The notes: a model not told the origin generated them from the sequence alone. 64,000 nucleotides of DNA from Floccularia luteovirens (GCA_009739215.1 VSJF01000001.1:3162001-3226000), one strand, 5' to 3'. Positions 13,050 through 25,055 are shown, numbered from the stretch's first letter. Translations and numbers: made by a program.

Positions 13050-13631
13050 CGTGTTGCAGAAAGTTGGTAATGGGGCCGAAAGGTGATAGTGGCTAACACT
13101 CACAATATATCAGACGTAATTTTTCAGCGGAGGATTGGAGCTTGAAGCTTGAAGGATTAAACTAGAATTGATAATTGCTAAAACTGATTGTCCTTGTTAA
13201 ATAAGGACCCCACAACTTCGGGTTCATACTCGTGTTGAGGTGGCCCGGTGTCTTTGTGTTGGAAAAATTAGAGCGCGCAAATCATCTATAAAGGATAATC
13301 CTAAAATCAACTCAGATGTAGGAAATAATCGCTTCTTCAAAGATTGGGATAATGAATCATTTCGGGGTTGGTCTTGTTTTATTTTTCTCAAAACATTTGT
13401 CGTCGTAAACCTTGGCTTGTATTTCTAAAAATAATATTGACATCTAGATATGTTCCCAATCCCTTCGCATGCCAATTTTGACGGCCAAAAATTGAACTGA
13501 TCGGGTTTTTAATGACCTTTTATACAAGTGAAATTACGGTAATTCAGTTCACTGTATAATAGGCTAGAAGTTGTCAAAAATTGCATGGTAGGTTAACTTT
13601 GAAGTGCTGACCTTCAGGCAGATGCAAATAT
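13050..13631. other. intergenic, nothing recognised
   Basis: Region between the SH3-like relic and the 3' end of COX6. The 62-codon frame at 13240-13428 shows no recognisable domain. Confidence 0.4.
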
Positions 13632-14094
13632 TTAGGATGTAAAGAGTTCCTCCTTCAGTTGTATACCTACAAAGAGTACGTGTCAAAACAACATTTCGAG
13701 ATAATGGACAAGATATCGGACCTAGTTCCTCTCGAAGAGGTTTCAGTTCATCGAGGTAGGCTTGGTATTGCGACTTGTTTTCTACTTTCTCCCGAATACC
13801 CTCGAATATCCGGACAGCGGTGGAATAGTCATTGACACGTCGAGCAGCCTTGACGGCAGCTGTAACTACGGCAGTTGAAGGCACAAGGTCATGTGCGAAA
13901 CAATTGTTCAAGCCACGTTGAACTTCAAACAAGTCTTCAGCATTTTCGAAAAACTTGACATATCGTTCCGAAAATGATTCGAAAGACTCTTGAGCATGAG
14001 ATGAAGCCAAACGAGTGAGACGAGGTGCAGCCAATGATCTGGTGGCGAGGAGACTTGGGCGCAAGGCTGCAGCACGAATGACGGTGGACAACAT
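13632..14094 (-). CDS. COX6: cytochrome c oxidase subunit VI (COX6 / mammalian COX5A family)
   Basis: Nuclear-encoded subunit of mitochondrial complex IV. The protein is 135 residues. Residues 1-33 form an Arg/Ser/Ala-rich presequence (MLSTVIRAAALRPSLLATRS), followed by the family core ESFSERYVKFFENAEDLFEVQ, NNCFAHDLVPS, and RIFEGIREKVENKSQYQAYL. Two exons: 14094-13722 and 13666-13632, with a 55-bp intron (13721-13667) that splits a Gly codon. The C-terminus becomes GIQLKEELFTS, typical for fungal COX6. The joined length is exactly in frame. It is a single housekeeping gene, not part of an evident cluster. Confidence 0.93.
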
Positions 14095-14738
14095 CTTGCT
14101 TGCACGATTGAAAAATTGAAAGTGTTTAAACTGTGCGGAAGCTGAACGAACAGAGGAAAGGCTCGGAACACGGCCGGGATTATCCGGACATTATCAAAGC
14201 CAGCGTACGATTGTCCATGTTTGTGTAAGTGGCTGGTGCTTACCATAATGTCTACATTTTTTCGTTACTAGTGAGCTCTGCTTGTACGATAATGTTACTG
14301 GCGATGAGCACATATACCTAACAGGTTAGCGGTAAGTCAAACTTCTGAAGGTACTGGTAACCATTTTGTGCATGACCCTTCATTTAACTCAGTACTATTG
14401 GACTCAGCCCTGGCTTACAGCCACTTCGGTTGAATTTAGAGAGGCCAAACGACTATTTTCAACAGTCTCATCTAACCTCACAATTCACAGTCTGCAAATT
14501 AAACACTGTCCGTTAGGACCGTCTAGCAAGTACCGGATACTAGTCTTGCACTTGTTTAAATGTGTTTTAAGGATTGACCCTTTGGAAGATGTTGGCAAGA
14601 CTTGTAAGCCTTGGTGAACTAGGATTTGCAGCATTGCGACAGAGTAAGAAGGTAACAACCACAGCATAGATGATATATCAAGTAAAAAGACATTCCCAAA
14701 TCATTTTATTGCTCTAATTCACACTCTACAGGACATAT
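14095..14738. other. intergenic between COX6 start and repeat-protein stop
   Basis: Contains the COX6 5' leader and promoter. The overlapping frames at 13908-14246 and 14366-14667 show no domain. Confidence 0.4.
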
Positions 14739-15886
14739 CTAGTCAAGGTCATACTCGAAGTCAAAGAGATCACGCCTGGATTTCTTATCTTGGTTCGCTT
14801 TAACATTCTGCCATGCCTTCTGCGCAGGGGTCGGACCAGTGTGCGCCTTATTCCTTTCTGCTGCCTCGTGGCTGTCATAGCCATCTTTTCCGATCTTCTT
14901 CAATGGATCAGTGATAATTGCTTTTCGTGACGCGGGATTTGTAACGATGTTTTTCAGTGCATTGAACATGGCTTCACGAGAATAGACGTTCCTGGAAGTA
15001 TATTGAGCACCCTAGTAGCGACTCAGTGGATAGCACACTTACTCATAGTCTCTCATTTCAAGATCCCTAGCGAAAAGAAGTCAGATGACGGTACTAAGTC
15101 TTGAATTGTAACTTACTCGAAGTCGTAGAGATCACGCCTGGATTTCTTGTCCTGGTCTGCTTTGACGTTCTGCCATGCCTTTTGCGCAGGGGTCGGGCCA
15201 GTGTGCGCTTTATTCCTTTCTGCTGCTTCATGGCTGTCATATCCGTCTTTTCCGATCTTCTTCAACGGATCAGAGATGATGACTTTGCGCGACGCGGGAT
15301 TTGTAACAATATTTTTCAGTGCATTGAACATGGGTTCGCGGGCATAGATGTCCCTAGCAGTATTATATTGAGCAAACCAGTAGCAACTCCGTGGATAGCA
15401 CACTTACTCATAGTCAATAGAGTCTCTCATTTCAAGATTCCTAGCAAGAAAGTCAGCTGGTGCTAATAAGTGGTGAATGGAAACATACTCGAAGTCGTAG
15501 AGACCACGCCTGGATTTCTTATCCTGGTTCGCTTTGACGTTCTGCCATGCCTTCTGCGCAGGGGTCGGACCAGTGTGCGCCTTATTCCTTTCTGCTGCCT
15601 CGTGACTGTCGAATCCGTCCTTTCCAATCTTCTTCAATGGATCAGAGATGATGACTTTCCGCGACGCGGGATTTGTGACAATGTTTTTCAGTGCGTTGAA
15701 CATGGGTTCCCGAGCTTCAATATCTTCCTGTGCTCTTCTATAGGAAAAAAGAAATGTTTTCAGAACTTCAGTATGCACTATGAAAGAAAATTTTTTCTAA
15801 TCTTACCCATCGAAAGGGGCGGCAATGGCTGGACCGGCAGAAGCGAGGATGGCGGAAGCAATGACGAGGTTGGTGTATTGGACCAT
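14739..15886 (-). CDS. secreted three-repeat protein with dibasic sites (candidate Kex2-processed precursor)
   Basis: The start at 15886 gives signal peptide MVQYTNLVIASAILASAGPA and a short pro-piece AIAAPFDG. Three near-identical repeats follow. Each has a large exon (REPMFNALKNIVTNPASRK, then DPLKKIGKDG, DSHEAAERNKAHTGPTPAQ, and KAWQNVKA) closing with DKKSRR and an acidic aromatic stretch (GLYDFE, DLYDFE, DLFDFEYDLD). Repeats 1-2 and 2-3 are joined by tiny exons (NLEMRDSIDYE; DLEMRDYE). Introns between repeats are also alike, so whole exon sets were duplicated recently. KKSRR is a plausible Kex2 site; cleavage would release acidic Tyr/Phe-rich peptides. I do not recognise the repeat as a named domain. 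The secretion call is good; processing is inference. Confidence 0.75.
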
Positions 15887-15889
15887 GAT

Positions 15890-17451
15890 GGAGTTTTTAG
15901 TTAGATTAGGATTAGGAAGAAGAGAGGTCGTAAATGAAGTAGAGAGGTCGTAAAGTAAAGTAAAGTGCGATGGGAGAGTGTAGACGGAATAAGTTTTTCT
16001 CAAGTGTCCGGCACGTTGAGATAAGAAATTGGATGAGTGCACTGCGCTGAAGAAGTAGACCTGCATTTCGCATCCATTTATATGTTTTCCTCATGCTGTC
16101 CAGGCCTGTTTAAAAGTCTGATTCGTTTGAGTGCCCTAACGATTCATCTTTGTGGCTTTCTGTGACTCTGAGCTCCTAGGTTTCGAGATTTTTGAATAGA
16201 ATACAATTGAACTCCTCATACATGGCTAGATATCCATATGTGTTTTGATCGTGGTTACAAGTCCCGGTCAGTATCAATCGAGGAAATAAACTCACTAGCG
16301 GCATGTCACCATGGAGCCTGGAATTTGAAAGCTCGAAGGGCTACTCCGTCAAACTGTTCCTCGAACATCTTTTGCATAAGCTTTTAGCAGACGATTGTTT
16401 TGTTTTTGTTTTAGGTCCCGTCTCAATATTCAATGGCAGTGTCAATTCATCATTTCTGCAGTCAAGTCCAATCACGTACCTGTTGAGGCCACAACTTCAG
16501 TTGAGCGACTCATCAAATTTTCAAACCTAAATATGTAGTAAGTACTAAAGTTTCGGTCATGGATCATTACGTATATATTATGTTTCCGTTACATCAACGC
16601 ATCCTCATGCACTGTCATCACATCACTTTGTAATAAAAAGTTATTCGTTATGCTGTGTATGAAGCGGCCTGAATTCCCGTATGTGTGAAAGGCCAGGTAA
16701 CAAATATTCCCGTTCGAATAACAAATAGTGCACATCAACCCATATATCCGTCTACTAAGTGACAGTGTACTATTCTCAAAACTGTATTGTAAATTTACTT
16801 CTCTGGGAAACACAACACAGCCGCAAAATGTCTTATACTCCCTATCACCAGGCCAACATTGATTAACCATCGCTAAGCGTTAGCGTTAAGGAATTTAACC
16901 CTTGCCGTTCTATATATATAATCCTCTGCTCCTCTTTTTCGACTGGTACCAAACGTCTCTGCAAGACGATGTTTCAGCGATGTGACCAGGGGTATGTCAA
17001 GGAATTGATCGACGCTTGCGTACGCTCGAAGTAAAACTCGTTTAACGCCTCTGTACGTTGGGTACCTTGGTAAAAAAATTTCAAGAGCGGGGACTTCAGC
17101 GCTTCGGCTTCAAGCTTCATAAGTTAGAAGGATCCCATCTGATCTTTTGAGAAACAGACATGTTGTTTCTAAATTCGGGGCGGTGCTGACCATCTCATGT
17201 GAAATGCACGATAATCACGTAGTGATCGATGGTCAGATGTAGATGGAGATTGATTTCGTGTCGCTTCGACCGGGCTTCTTGGGGAAAAGGACAATGACAG
17301 TACAGATGAGATCATTATGTTGGCTAGAGTTTTCTGTTTTCTCACTAGTATATTATAGGGGGTATAAAACCAAAATAGAATAGAAGATGACAAAGAACTC
17401 AGGTGGAACAAGTGATAGGGATACATCTGGTATTAAAAAGATATTAACCAC
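15890..17451. other. intergenic, nothing recognised
   Basis: Upstream region of the repeat protein, then about 1.3 kb with only short frames (for example 16589-16870 and 17169-17426, minus) that show no domain. A TATATATA run lies near 16912. Confidence 0.4.
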
Positions 17452-19284
17452 TCATCGGATATCGTGTTTAACATTAGCAACATCTATTCTTGACCTTTTC
17501 ATATCTTCTTGATGAAGCAACTGGTCTTCTGAGGAACCGTTTGAATCTAATTGTACATGTGTTCTTTTCTTCCCATTGGTAGCAGCTTCGGGCGGTTGCT
17601 CTGTTGGAACACTCAGGACTTAAAACTTAGGGAGAACGCAAAGAGCTTACGTTGAGGCAGAGGTCTGAAATATGGCTGTGCAAGCCAATGGGGTAGAATA
17701 GGAAGTCCAGACACCGGTTCAATAATTGTTAGCTCCGTTAGAGGTTTTTCAGACACTAACGACGCATCTCGCTGTAGAAATGACAATCAAATAACCCAGG
17801 GAGAAAAGTGACAATTCTCACCTCCATCCTTCTTTTCATCTCCTCACATATTTCTCTGTATTTATCCAGCCCTTCCTTCACTTTTCGGGGGTTAATCTTC
17901 ACTCTTCCCAATTCATCCCTCAAATCTATCTCATGTGCCAGACCAGGCCGCATAATTTTGAATAGGTGACCTTTTATTCCTCCGACGCTTGTTTGGGTCT
18001 TCAAGGCTTCCACGATTGAAATATACTCTAATGCCAACTCGGCATGTCTTGGATGACGTAGTAACAGAGCCTGGTCTAAACTTGGATCTGAAGCAAGATC
18101 TCTTGCTGTTGGACTAACCGTTCTTATCAGGCTATCGTCCCCTGAAAGTAGTGGGTTTGTAGGAACACGAGACGTCAAGCCAACAAAGAGCGCAGGGTTA
18201 TATAATTGCCCCTCTGCACTCATCACTCCATCTGCACCTGTAGCTTGCAGACAAGCAAGTATATCTTCTTGAAACAAGATATTACCATTTGCAAAAACAG
18301 GTACGGATACGGCCTCTTTGACAGCGCGTATTTTATCCCAGTCTGCCAAGCCCTACATGGTTATTCCGGTTCAGTATTTGGTCCGTGTGAATAGATTTAA
18401 AGCAGCTTGACCGTGTTTTGACCCCGTTGCTCACGCAAACGACCATGACAAGTGAGAATTTGGGCTCCCGCACGTTCCAACATCTTGGCGTATTCGACTG
18501 TTTTTTCAACCGTCGGGAATACTCGAAATTTGGCAGTGACAGGAATTGACAGGTTGACATGAAGTATATTAACTAGAGTTAGGTAGGAATCAGACATGTG
18601 ATGTCAATTACTTATAAGGTTATCACAAAACGCACTTAGTTTGTAAATCAAATCCCAATCATCTTGCAGAAAGGATCCGTATCGGCCCTTTCTAGCGATA
18701 TCCTGAGGACATCCAAGGTTCAGGTCAACAGCGTCGCAATGATTTTCAACAAGCCTTGCTGAGATGAGGAGCTGCTCCGGATCATTAGCGCAAAATTGGA
18801 CGATAAGAGGCCGATCGGTTGTGGGATCTCCCTCTTCTCCACTGATCATGTCAAAGTTTTGTTGTCGGTATTTAGTGTTAGAAGGTTCGGCAAACATCTT
18901 GAGCCTAGATCAATTAATGCGTGGAGAGAATCGCCTTCCATTCATACCTTTGCGTTGATCATTGGTGTATACACAAGCTTCGCTTGCTGTCAGAAAAATT
19001 GGTCCGTTGAACGAGGATACAAGACCTACCTGGGCTCCATAACGCCTAGAAAGCCTTCGCCATGCCTAGAACTTCAGGTCAACACAGGGTGTCTGGCTTA
19101 TCATCTCCAAACACACCAATTCACTTTGGTCCACCATCGGAGCAACGATATATTTTGGGCTGCCGAGAACATCACGATAAAATTGATATCCTCCAAGCTT
19201 TTTCGCCAGGGTCGCCGGTGCTGATGTTTCCGAGAGCATGACAGCTGCTCGTAGAGCGCAGGTTGCGCCGAGCAGCTTCTTCAC
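17452..19284 (-). CDS. DUS1: tRNA-dihydrouridine synthase (DUS1 type)
   Basis: FMN-dependent enzyme that reduces uridine to dihydrouridine in the tRNA D-loop. Spliced exons read, in order: [20 protein letters not shown] (flavin-binding start), DQSEL joined to [52 protein letters not shown], the catalytic-Cys motif [91 protein letters not shown], then a basic C-terminal tail ending [15 protein letters not shown]. Six or seven introns of 45-60 bp. The start could be 19284 or the in-frame Met at 19239; the conserved part begins after both. Family call is firm. Confidence 0.92.
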
Positions 19285-19459
19285 AAAAGAACGGGTAGTG
19301 ATTATGGTGAATGTAAAGTGACGAGTAAGTTACAATATGTTAACGTTTAGGTTTCAATTAAAAATGTGTGCACGTGATCAAGACTTCAGATTTTCAGACT
19401 CCACTTTCCAATCTCTTACACTCAACGCTAACTTTCTTCACAAGACCAAGGAGGACACT
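19285..19459. promoter_or_regulatory. short divergent promoter DUS1 / NOPCHAP1-like
   Basis: Only 175 bp separate the start codons of two divergently read RNA-biogenesis genes. A CACGTGA motif lies near 19370. Shared control is inferred from geometry. Confidence 0.4.
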
Positions 19460-20248
19460 ATGAATAAAGATAAAGAAGGGTTTGCGACAAGACAGGAGTT
19501 TGAGAAGTTAGAAGTTGAAGATGAGGAAAATAGACAAAATCGAATTCGTGAGTTTCTCCTCACCGTTATCTGTTCCTAGACAAGGCACAATTTTACTCAT
19601 CTTACTTCACATTATACAGAATCAACCCTTGAGAAACTTAATTCCACCAGCCCTACTCACCCGAAGCAAGTTCCCATCTTCTCTTCGTTTGACTTTGGAG
19701 ATAGGAAGATCCATCCTCTACCACCTCAGACTGACAGTTTGTGGACCCTTGTTCATTGTTAACTTATTGTCTCTCTGATCAATTTTATAGTTCTTTGCCG
19801 CGTACAGGCATTCCTTCCTCAGATTGAAGCCTCTAACTCTCTCCTTGCGCAGCGTATGGAGTTAGATCCTGACAGTGTAGACATTGAACACATTGAGGAC
19901 GGAATTAACCATTACATCGAGATGGTGAGTCTCACCTCTTTGTCTTCCATGAAATCTGTGTTATAACTTAGTTGGTAGAACCTGGGATTGGGTGTGTTTG
20001 AAGACCGTTCTAGCCAGAAGGCAGATGGAAAACGTGGTTCGAACATGTCGTCCTCAGATTCTTCTGAGTCTTCTGAGATGGATCAAGACAACGGTAATAA
20101 CGACGATTCTGACTTTGATTCAGACGCGTCTTCAGAGATAATCACGTCGTTCCTTCCTTCACGACCGATTAGACCTCTCCCAAGGCGTTTCTTGAACAAA
20201 ACTGGGACACCTTCCCCTCAGATTGTTGTGCTTGGGGAGAAATCCTGA
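19460..20248 (+). CDS. NOPCHAP1-like (DUF4598-type) snoRNP assembly factor
   Basis: Four exons. Exon 1 MNKDKEGFATRQEFEKLEVE; exon 2 STLEKLNSTSPTHPKQVPIF and FDFGDRKIHPLPPQTDSLW; exon 3 RVQAFLPQIEASNSLLAQRM and DSVDIEHIEDGINHYIEM; exon 4 NLGLGVFEDR followed by a Ser/Asp-rich acidic stretch and a basic end PSRPIRPLPRRFL. The motif set (FLPQIEASN.LL..R, VDIEHI, YIEMNLGLGVF) is what I recall for the NOPCHAP1/C12orf45 family, a chaperone that helps load NOP58 in box C/D snoRNP assembly. Introns are 45-65 bp and all joins keep frame. Divergent neighbour of DUS1. The assignment rests on remembered motifs. Confidence 0.7.
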
Positions 20249-20645
20249 TTTGAACATGAGTATTTGAGTGACACCCTCTCATTTAGATACCTCATTAATC
20301 ATACTCTAATGCGTTTGAAGGGTGGCATAGCTGCTTCTTCTGTTCGTTTCTCCAGTTCTAATGTCTAACAGACTTAATCTTGCTCAATATAACACATTCA
20401 ATATCATGGTCATTGAGATCGCATCAACACTTTACTTTTCATGAAAATTTTTCAAGATACAGAGTATCACTGACCCAATTGCAGAACGGTCCGAAGTCGC
20501 GTTTCCCCTATAAAGTAGGGAACGCGTCAACAGACACCAACACACGTCTATCTTATACCAGCACATTAAGCTCAGTGTCACTTATATTTATTCTCCAACT
20601 TGGCGTACAATACGTTCACTCTAATTAAAAGGTATAATACATACT
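20249..20645. other. intergenic with TATA-like box near 20509
   Basis: About 400 bp between the NOPCHAP1-like stop and the next start. It contains CTATAAAGTAGGG near 20508, about 135 bp before the ATG. Confidence 0.35.
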
Positions 20646-21942
20646 ATGCTTCAACAAACCCGTATCTCAAACTCTTGGTCAACAACACTATCAACTATCC
20701 TTCGGCCCTTTCAAACACAATCCTGCTTTAATCCGACTGTATTACGCCACCCGCCCGGAGAAATATGGCGTCATCTACTTACAGTATGCATATACTCTGA
20801 CTTGGCGGGTATTCGCTTAGACGGACAAATTGGCATCGATATACATAGACGAAGATTTGTCAGAATCGAACACATTGGCCTAAGCGGGGTCGCATTCTAT
20901 CAGTTCCCTGTTGGTCAAGGACATAATGAAAAGCATCGAACAGAGAGCGGCGGGGCTATGACTGTAAAAACTATCTTTGGCGATCCTGACGACCCGCACG
21001 CCACTGGCATGAATCTTGACACACTTCTTGATGGTATTGGTGCCAAAATTGTTTATTTCCCGGCATATGCATGCACCTCCTTCGTGGTACGTCATAAATG
21101 TCCACTATACCTCCGTTCCGCTCACAGACGAGTACGTTTAGATTGGACAACTTATGCAAGCTTATATGTTCGATCGCCCGAAATTAAGACCCTTTCCCGC
21201 TCATGAAGGTTTTTCAGTCAACGTAGAGGCTTGCCTCGACATGTTTGAAAACAATAACATTGCGAACATGTCGGAAAACACAATACAGAAATGCACCCAA
21301 GAACACTCTGAATCTGAGAAAAAACTAGAAGTATCCCGTCCATCACAGCCGGACAATGATGGTGCTGTCGTCGCAACAAGCTATTCTGATCATCAATTAG
21401 ATCTGGTTGAACGTTACAAGGGTTCATCATCACCATGCAGCCCAACGATCGATTCACATGTTCCACTTTTATCAGGCGATCAAATGTCTTCTTCCTCGGA
21501 TTACGAGCTGCAGCACTCAGATATTGAGGACGACATGCAAGATGTTGATCCTCACGCCGCCTTGCGCATCAGAACATCAATTTTGTCCATGATAAAGAGT
21601 CTCTCTGACCACAGCCTCTTCGACGAGGAATGTGATGGTGAAGGGGACACCTCTGTATCGACCATTGAATCGGTGGAACCTCGGACTCCGCCTCGCGCAC
21701 TGTCACCCGTTCCCATTTTCAAAAGAGGAGAAAATTCGACTGAAAACGTGGTTACTCAGATTCTCGAAGACAGAATACAAGTGGATCCAATCAATCTGGT
21801 CTCCTTCCTTGACTTGGGTGAGGACGACGATGAAGTACTTGTTCACAGTCGGGATGAAATTCGCAGACCTGAAGATGACAATTTTCTTAAGTCTAAGTGT
21901 TGGACGAACAAGGAAAACTGTAAACCTGGATCTTTCGTATAA
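20646..21942 (+). CDS. orphan acidic protein (copy 1 of a duplicated gene)
   Basis: Two-exon model: 20646-21086 and 21142-21942, with a 55-bp phase-0 intron (GTACGT...TTTAG). It gives about 413 residues. The middle reads GAMTVKTIFGDPDDPHATGM and GAKIVYFPAYACTSFV joined to IGQLMQAYMFDRPKLRPFPA. The C-terminal half is rich in Ser, Asp and Glu and looks disordered, with PHAALRIRTSILSMIKSLSD as one more ordered stretch. I do not recognise the family. A second copy at 25056-26130 keeps the same splice signals, which supports the intron, but carries many indels. The first about 75 residues lack such support and could be wrong. Confidence 0.55.
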
Positions 21943-22534
21943 TTTTGCGTGGACTAGTTGGTTCATAGACCTATCTTTTCATCCTTACACATACCAATGT
22001 ATTGTACAAATTAACATCGTCGGTCATAAAGACGTACATTATTACATTTTGCCATGAGTTAGAGATTCATGTCTTCGAATGCACTTTGCGAATTCGTTTT
22101 ACCTGGCTAGCTAGAGCCTGTTTGATTGGGTTAGTACAAAGATTATTCGTAAACTGGTAGAGAAGGAAAAGAAGGAAAAGTCAGAATCAACATTGGTACT
22201 TCTCATAGCCTTAGGCATCGAAGTGAGCTAAGTAAATATTTTCATCATAAAGAGGAAACATAGGGAAATAGTGTTGACAACGCACCTGATGAAGATGACT
22301 TACCTCTCAGCTTGAAACACATATTTCTTTTATTTGGTAAGGGACTCGACAAGAAATGAAGACAACGAAATACAAAACCTAACACCCAAAAAGAAGGCAG
22401 CCATACATGAATGAAATCCTAACTGTACATTGAACGGAGTTCAGCGCCAGCTCTCAATCCTATGTCATGCATTCATGAGCACATAGCTATAACATGTACA
22501 GTGATCATTAAATCTACAATTGGCCGTACCATTT
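21943..22534. other. 3' flanks of two convergent genes
   Basis: Downstream of orphan copy 1 and DUF4246 copy 1. Contains TATTTCTTTTATTTGGTAAGGGAC near 22322, which recurs near 30135 in the same orientation. Confidence 0.45.
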
Positions 22535-24573
22535 TTACCTACCATTTTTTCGAATATTCCAGCAATGTTCACAAAACGAAAACTCAAAGCTGGTAAAGTT
22601 TGATTCGGTCTGAACAACGAAACGTTTCCTTTCTTCCATGAGCTCCAACCGGAGCTGCTTCGCATTATCGAGGCGAATCGGGAAATCATCCACTTCATCG
22701 ATTACTTTATCTTGTATTTCCAAAGGGAGCGCATCCGCAACTTTATTCTGTGGCTGTACACCCATATAAATTGCCTCGCGCCACCAGTCTTTCCGTTGGC
22801 AAGGAATGTTTGCCGTGCTGATGATCTTCATATTGGGATCAACGAGGAAAAGAGCGAGGATTTTCTTCTGTCCAGGTTTCGTAGGGTCTGCCAACTTGAA
22901 AGGTTGTACTCGGTGTTGTAGTGTGTTAGAAAATGTGATTAAACGACCTTGTGATGTTTCCACTGTGCCCAATTCTTGAGTTGCGGGTTCATCCTCTGAA
23001 CAACCAAATACGCTCTCAAGCCAGTCGTAGTCATATTGTGCGTAGCTGATTTCAGCAGCGGCGTCAACATCTGAATGTCCTCGGAATGCAAGTTTTGAAC
23101 TAGCGACATTTTCAGAAGAGTAATAATAGAGCGCAGAGGCACATATATGTTCATTCTAAAAGAAATTGAAAGCCTGTCAGTTGTAAATTTGATGAAACGC
23201 ACTGCTTGACCCTCGATATGCCATGTACCACCTGCATATTCGGGTTTTTCTGGTGTCAAATGGATGTTCACCAGCTTCACGATGACTTGTAGACCACTTT
23301 CTGCATACGTTTTCTTTAGATTCACCATCTTATCCTTATCGTCAATTGGCTTTGGCTCCTTGAATTCTCCAGGTTCAGGTTGCACAACTCTCCTGATGCT
23401 TGCGATCCATGCATTGCGTCGTTCTCCGAATGCATTATCATTCTCGTTTTCTTCACGCTGAGGACCCTCTGTGGCTGGCCAACTCTCCGGATCGGGGTCA
23501 TAATCCACTACCTTGTATATAATTCGGGGCTGAGGTCGAAAGGGATGTTCTGTCATTGTTAATGACGCATCCCAGAGTGGAATTGTCAAGTCAATAATTT
23601 TCTCTACAGTTCGGTAAAGATTAGCATATCTTGAAGGATGCAGGTTGTTGATATAACTTGTTATCCTACAAATAATAGTTCTCAGTTCAGTGGATTCAGA
23701 GAGAATCTGGCATACCTTGCATGTCCGTCGGAAATGTCGACTTCACAGGGAAGCCATTGGAATTTCCGGCTATATGGATTGCCACTTTTATGACTGTGCA
23801 AAGCTCTTGAATTATCCTCTTTTACTTCAGGAGGAATTGGCACCACCACTCCATCTCCACATCTCTCGATACAATCGTCAATGGTCGTTGTTCGCTCCAA
23901 TAGAATGCGGCTCTTGCCATATACCAGTGGAAATAGTGACGGATGCACCAAGTCTAACACGAGACCATTCGAATCTGGGTGCCAATCCCTTAAATGTTCA
24001 GGGACGTCTTCTAGAGGTGCAGCGCCAGCAATCAATTCTTCGCGAAGGGTGTTGGGTATGATAGTGTCAGATTTCCATACTTCCCCATTAAATGCAGTCA
24101 CGAAGCCAGTTGCTTCGAAAAGTTTAGCTTTATAGCGTAGCTCTGCTATGCACCAATCCAACATCTTCTCTGTCATGTCTACGCCCTCCGTTGCTAGAGC
24201 TTCAGCTCTCCATTTTGAGCAAATTTCCTCTTGAAAAACCTTTGGAGGAAGTAAATAATGAGACATCTGAAGTCAAAGACAGAATGGATGGTTATGAAAT
24301 GAACAGACCTTTTTATTCCAATCTAGTTTGTCTGTCAATTGATTCATAAGACGCATCATATTCATCTCTCGTATAGTGTATAGCGTCAGGCTGTCTCCAA
24401 AAGTCAGGCCTCACCCTAATCTGTAAGATGATATATACATACAGGGTCCTCCCGCTGTGCATGTCCGCATAAAACAGTGCACTTGGAAACATTTTGGTGT
24501 CAGCTGGTTTGTAATCCAAAGGTAGTCCACATCCAGGAAGCTGCAATTTGGATTCTGAAGGCTGGGCTGCCAT
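22535..24573 (-). CDS. DUF4246-family protein, intact copy
   Basis: Spliced from 24573: MAAQPSESKLQLPGCGLPLD, MFPSALFYADMHSGRTLL, TLYTIREMNMMRLMNQLTDK, LPPKVFQEEICSKWRAEALA, SGNPYSRKFQWLPCEVDISD, ITSYINNLHPSRYANLYRTV, LQVIVKLVNIHLTPEKPEYA, then GGTWHIEGQA joined to NEHICASALYYYSSENV, DYDWLESVFG, SNTLQHRVQPFKL, KKILALFLVDPN and a Trp-rich RKDWWREAIY near the end. Introns are about 50 bp and all joins hold frame. This is the order expected for fungal DUF4246 proteins. WHIEG, LQHRVQPF and the basic residues before ILALFLVDP resemble a 2OG-Fe(II) dioxygenase H-x-E...H...R facial triad, which is my inference. The inverted partner at 27918-29942 is damaged. Confidence 0.88.
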
Positions 24574-24790
24574 TTTGTGGGATTGTATTGATTGCTACTG
24601 GTTTTGGGGTACGAGGTCTTTAATCCATTTTTCATTCTCTTTGCGTGACTCATCGGATGAATTGATAATCTTCGCATGGAGTTATCATCATCCTTAAGGG
24701 ACGATTTCAATATTGATATGACTCTTCATATGTAGCTGTGCACCTCCCTCTCGGCAGAGCGTAACGTAATTATTGAATGGCTTAGATCAC

Positions 24791-25048
24791 TTTGGGATAG
24801 AATGATTGAGGCAGAGAATCTGTTCAAGCCATCAAGCAGAGCTAAGTTGTTTTCTTCCAACATAGCTATAGGTAATTGCACTTGTTATGCTCAATGAGCG
24901 GTTTCAGCGAAGCACGAACCTCAGATAATTCCATATCCAACCATTCTCGCTCACCCACAAAGCACTTCGCTCATCACCGACAGCCATATCTTCAAGCATA
25001 TCTCCGAACAAACGTGGATACATGGCAGCCTCCTTTACGTTGTCTGCA
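24791..25048 (-). pseudogene. fragment of the ZIP2/SHOC1-like gene
   Basis: 258 bp that match 30711-30970 closely, from TTTGGGATAGAAT to GTTGTCTGCA. They carry only the start of the HhH exon and part of the preceding exon. The fragment stands alone beside the DUF4246 start and abuts the second orphan-gene copy at about 25049. It lacks a start, the nuclease-like part and the 3' exons. Confidence 0.8.
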
Positions 25049-25055
25049 TTGTCTT

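Noticed and set aside
14739..15886. Dikaritin-type RiPP cluster
   Set aside because: No UstYa/DUF3328 or other tailoring gene found nearby, and repeats are much longer; kept only as a general Kex2-repeat candidate.
15101..15904. Plus-strand frames opposite the three-repeat protein
   Set aside because: They repeat only because the coding strand repeats; no start context, splice fit or domain.
20880..21095. Minus-strand frame opposite the orphan gene
   Set aside because: The plus-strand model has splice signals kept in both copies; the minus frame does not.
21130..21145. TAG in orphan copy 1 where copy 2 has CAG, taken at first as a premature stop
   Set aside because: In both copies this is the AG of the intron acceptor (TTTAG or TTCAG), so it is spliced out.
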